A stretch of DNA of 57,073 nucleotides from Verrucomicrobiota bacterium (lineage in GTDB: Bacteria; Verrucomicrobiota; Verrucomicrobiia; Limisphaerales; AAA164-E04): NCBI GenBank assembly GCA_027619545.1, contig JAQCFT010000001.1, positions 1-57,073 on the forward strand. Reading direction: 5' to 3'. A program made the position numbers and the translations under genes. How positions within the stretch are numbered: position 1 is the first letter of the stretch; each line of letters starts with the position of its first letter. Positions 56,031 to 57,073 of this stretch are shown here, in pieces. The notes under the pieces were generated by a model that searched no databases, was not told where the DNA came from, and saw nothing but the letters and a program-made list of their open reading frames with translations.

Positions 56031-57073
56031 TCAATGAATCTTGCTCAGACGACTTTCGGCCACTTCTCGCACATAAGCAAATTCAGAATGTCGGGCCGCG
56101 TCCAGGACGCTCTTTGAACCACCCAGCTTCAAGGGAATTCGATCAATGATGAGTCCCGCCATTTCACGAATTTCTTTGTGATCATCGGTCAATAAATCCA
56201 CCAGGTCGGCAAGGGCAGGTTCGGCGTAAGGAACCTTTGAATTGAGCAGTCGCAAAACAGCCAATCGTACCCCTGGATCCGGATCCTTCAGCAGCGGGAA
56301 CAGCAAGGCCGTGGTTTTCGCATCCACAAACCCCGCAGCCATGAGTGCATTGGCAGCTTCCTTCCTGACCTCCGAATCGGGATTTCGGAGGGCTGAGATA
56401 AACACATTCTGATGCGCATGCAAGTGGCGCCCCAACGGAACCAGTGCACGCAAGATACGAGACTTACCCTGTGCATCCGCCCCCCCCATGGCTTCAATCA
56501 GCGCGGCGACAGCCGGTTCGCCGATGCGACCAAACACCTCAAACAACACACCGTCCACGTTGAATGATTTGCTCAACAACAACTGGATCAACGTTTCCAA
56601 AGCGGGTCGAGCTTCCGGCCCCAATAAATACATCCCATAAACCCCCGCATTACGAACACCCGGATTCGGATCCCCTAGACTTTCCTCCAACAGCCCCAGC
56701 GAAACCGGCCCCATGTGAGCCAACCCCTTCGCGGCTTCCATTCGCAATCCCCTGTCTTCATCAAACAGAGCCGACCTGAATGCATCCAGCTTTTCTCCCT
56801 CTCCCACATCCAGCACACCCAAAGCCACAGCAGCCATGGCCCGGGCATGGTATTTTTTCAACGGTGACTTGATCCCAAGCTTTCGCCCGATGACGGTGGA
56901 ACCGTACTTGGATTGAAACTGATCCGTCCAATGCTCGATAGAGGAAGGCCCGTTGGCCACCAGATCGAGGCAATAGGGGCCAAACAAAGCCTGATGATCC
57001 ACAATCAACTTCAAAGTTTCCGATCTGACCTCCTTGTCACTTAGTTGCAATTTCAACAAATGCTCGGACAAGG
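56031..57073 (-). CDS. HEAT-repeat protein, N-terminus cut by the window edge
   Basis: The visible 346 residues are a run of HEAT/PBS-lyase-type helical repeats, for example DEDRGLRMEAAKGLAHMGPV, DPNPGVRNAGVYGMYLLGPE, NPDSEVRKEAANALMAAGFV and DPDPGVRLAVLRLLNSKVP. The only start in view is a TTG two bases from the edge, so the gene very probably begins outside the window. Such repeats are scaffolds. It is convergent with the HD hydrolase gene, 31 bp apart. Confidence 0.75.
   Translation of the reverse strand, partial: LSEHLLKLQLSDKEVRSETLKLIVDHQALFGPYCLDLVANGPSSIEHWTDQFQSKYGSTVIGRKLGIKSPLKKYHARAMAAVALGVLDVGEGEKLDAFRSALFDEDRGLRMEAAKGLAHMGPVSLGLLEESLGDPNPGVRNAGVYGMYLLGPEARPALETLIQLLLSKSFNVDGVLFEVFGRIGEPAVAALIEAMGGADAQGKSRILRALVPLGRHLHAHQNVFISALRNPDSEVRKEAANALMAAGFVDAKTTALLFPLLKDPDPGVRLAVLRLLNSKVPYAEPALADLVDLLTDDHKEIREMAGLIIDRIPLKLGGSKSVLDAARHSEFAYVREVAESRLSKIH

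Overview
The window reads as chromosomal DNA from a member of the Verrucomicrobiota or a close PVC relative, probably aquatic and aerobic; this is inferred from gene content. The supporting signs are a PEP-CTERM surface protein, two formylglycine-type sulfatases, a large WD40-fused Ser/Thr kinase coupled to an ECF sigma factor, a second sigma/kinase pair, a YHYH protein, a ThuA-like secreted protein, and a secreted protein with the short C-terminal motif common in verrucomicrobial exoproteins. No tRNA, rRNA, CRISPR array, insertion sequence or prophage was recognised. Both window edges cut genes.

Layout. 1-1711: a truncated exported protein and a xylose-isomerase-like enzyme. 1881-4178: a ferredoxin-reductase-like flavoprotein, gcvT and gcvH. 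4197-8295 (minus): a tight run of SIS-domain protein, MetE-core methyltransferase, UlaG-like lactonase and an orphan DNA methyltransferase. 8335-10334: an exported esterase divergent from an AraC regulator. 10525-17105 (minus): WD40 kinase, ECF sigma, second sigma, a kinase cut off after its N-lobe, and an exported-type remnant in another frame. 17369-21919: tag glycosylase, a large exported protein, a sulfatase and a DUF4864-like protein. 21923-31823 (minus): PEP-CTERM protein, mutS, eboD-like and eboF-like genes, ligA, and sulfite dehydrogenase sorA/sorB. 32094-36568: a double TM2 protein, a secreted unknown and a molybdate-type ABC transporter whose binding protein is a tandem fusion. 36584-41926: fructosamine kinase, a pentapeptide remnant, lipoate ligase-like protein, MidA-like methyltransferase, a lipoprotein, an XRE/metallo-beta-lactamase fusion and a fatty acid hydroxylase. 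42013-48986: beta-CASP nuclease, ThuA, YHYH, hisH, then queD-luxC-luxE on the minus strand. 49163-57073: a second sulfatase, a lipoprotein, a TPR protein, a methyltransferase, gapA, an HD hydrolase and a truncated HEAT-repeat protein.

Functional links. Lipoate ligase could charge GcvH. The molybdate-type importer could feed the Moco enzyme SorA. Tag, MutS and LigA are DNA-repair genes within 14 kb. LuxE and LuxC could form a fatty acid reductase without luciferase. The ebo-like pair and the truncated kinase junction are the most unusual features. I did not find one convincing complete new system; the best candidates are the ebo-like pair, the luxEC-queD unit and the SIS/MetE/UlaG/methyltransferase cassette.
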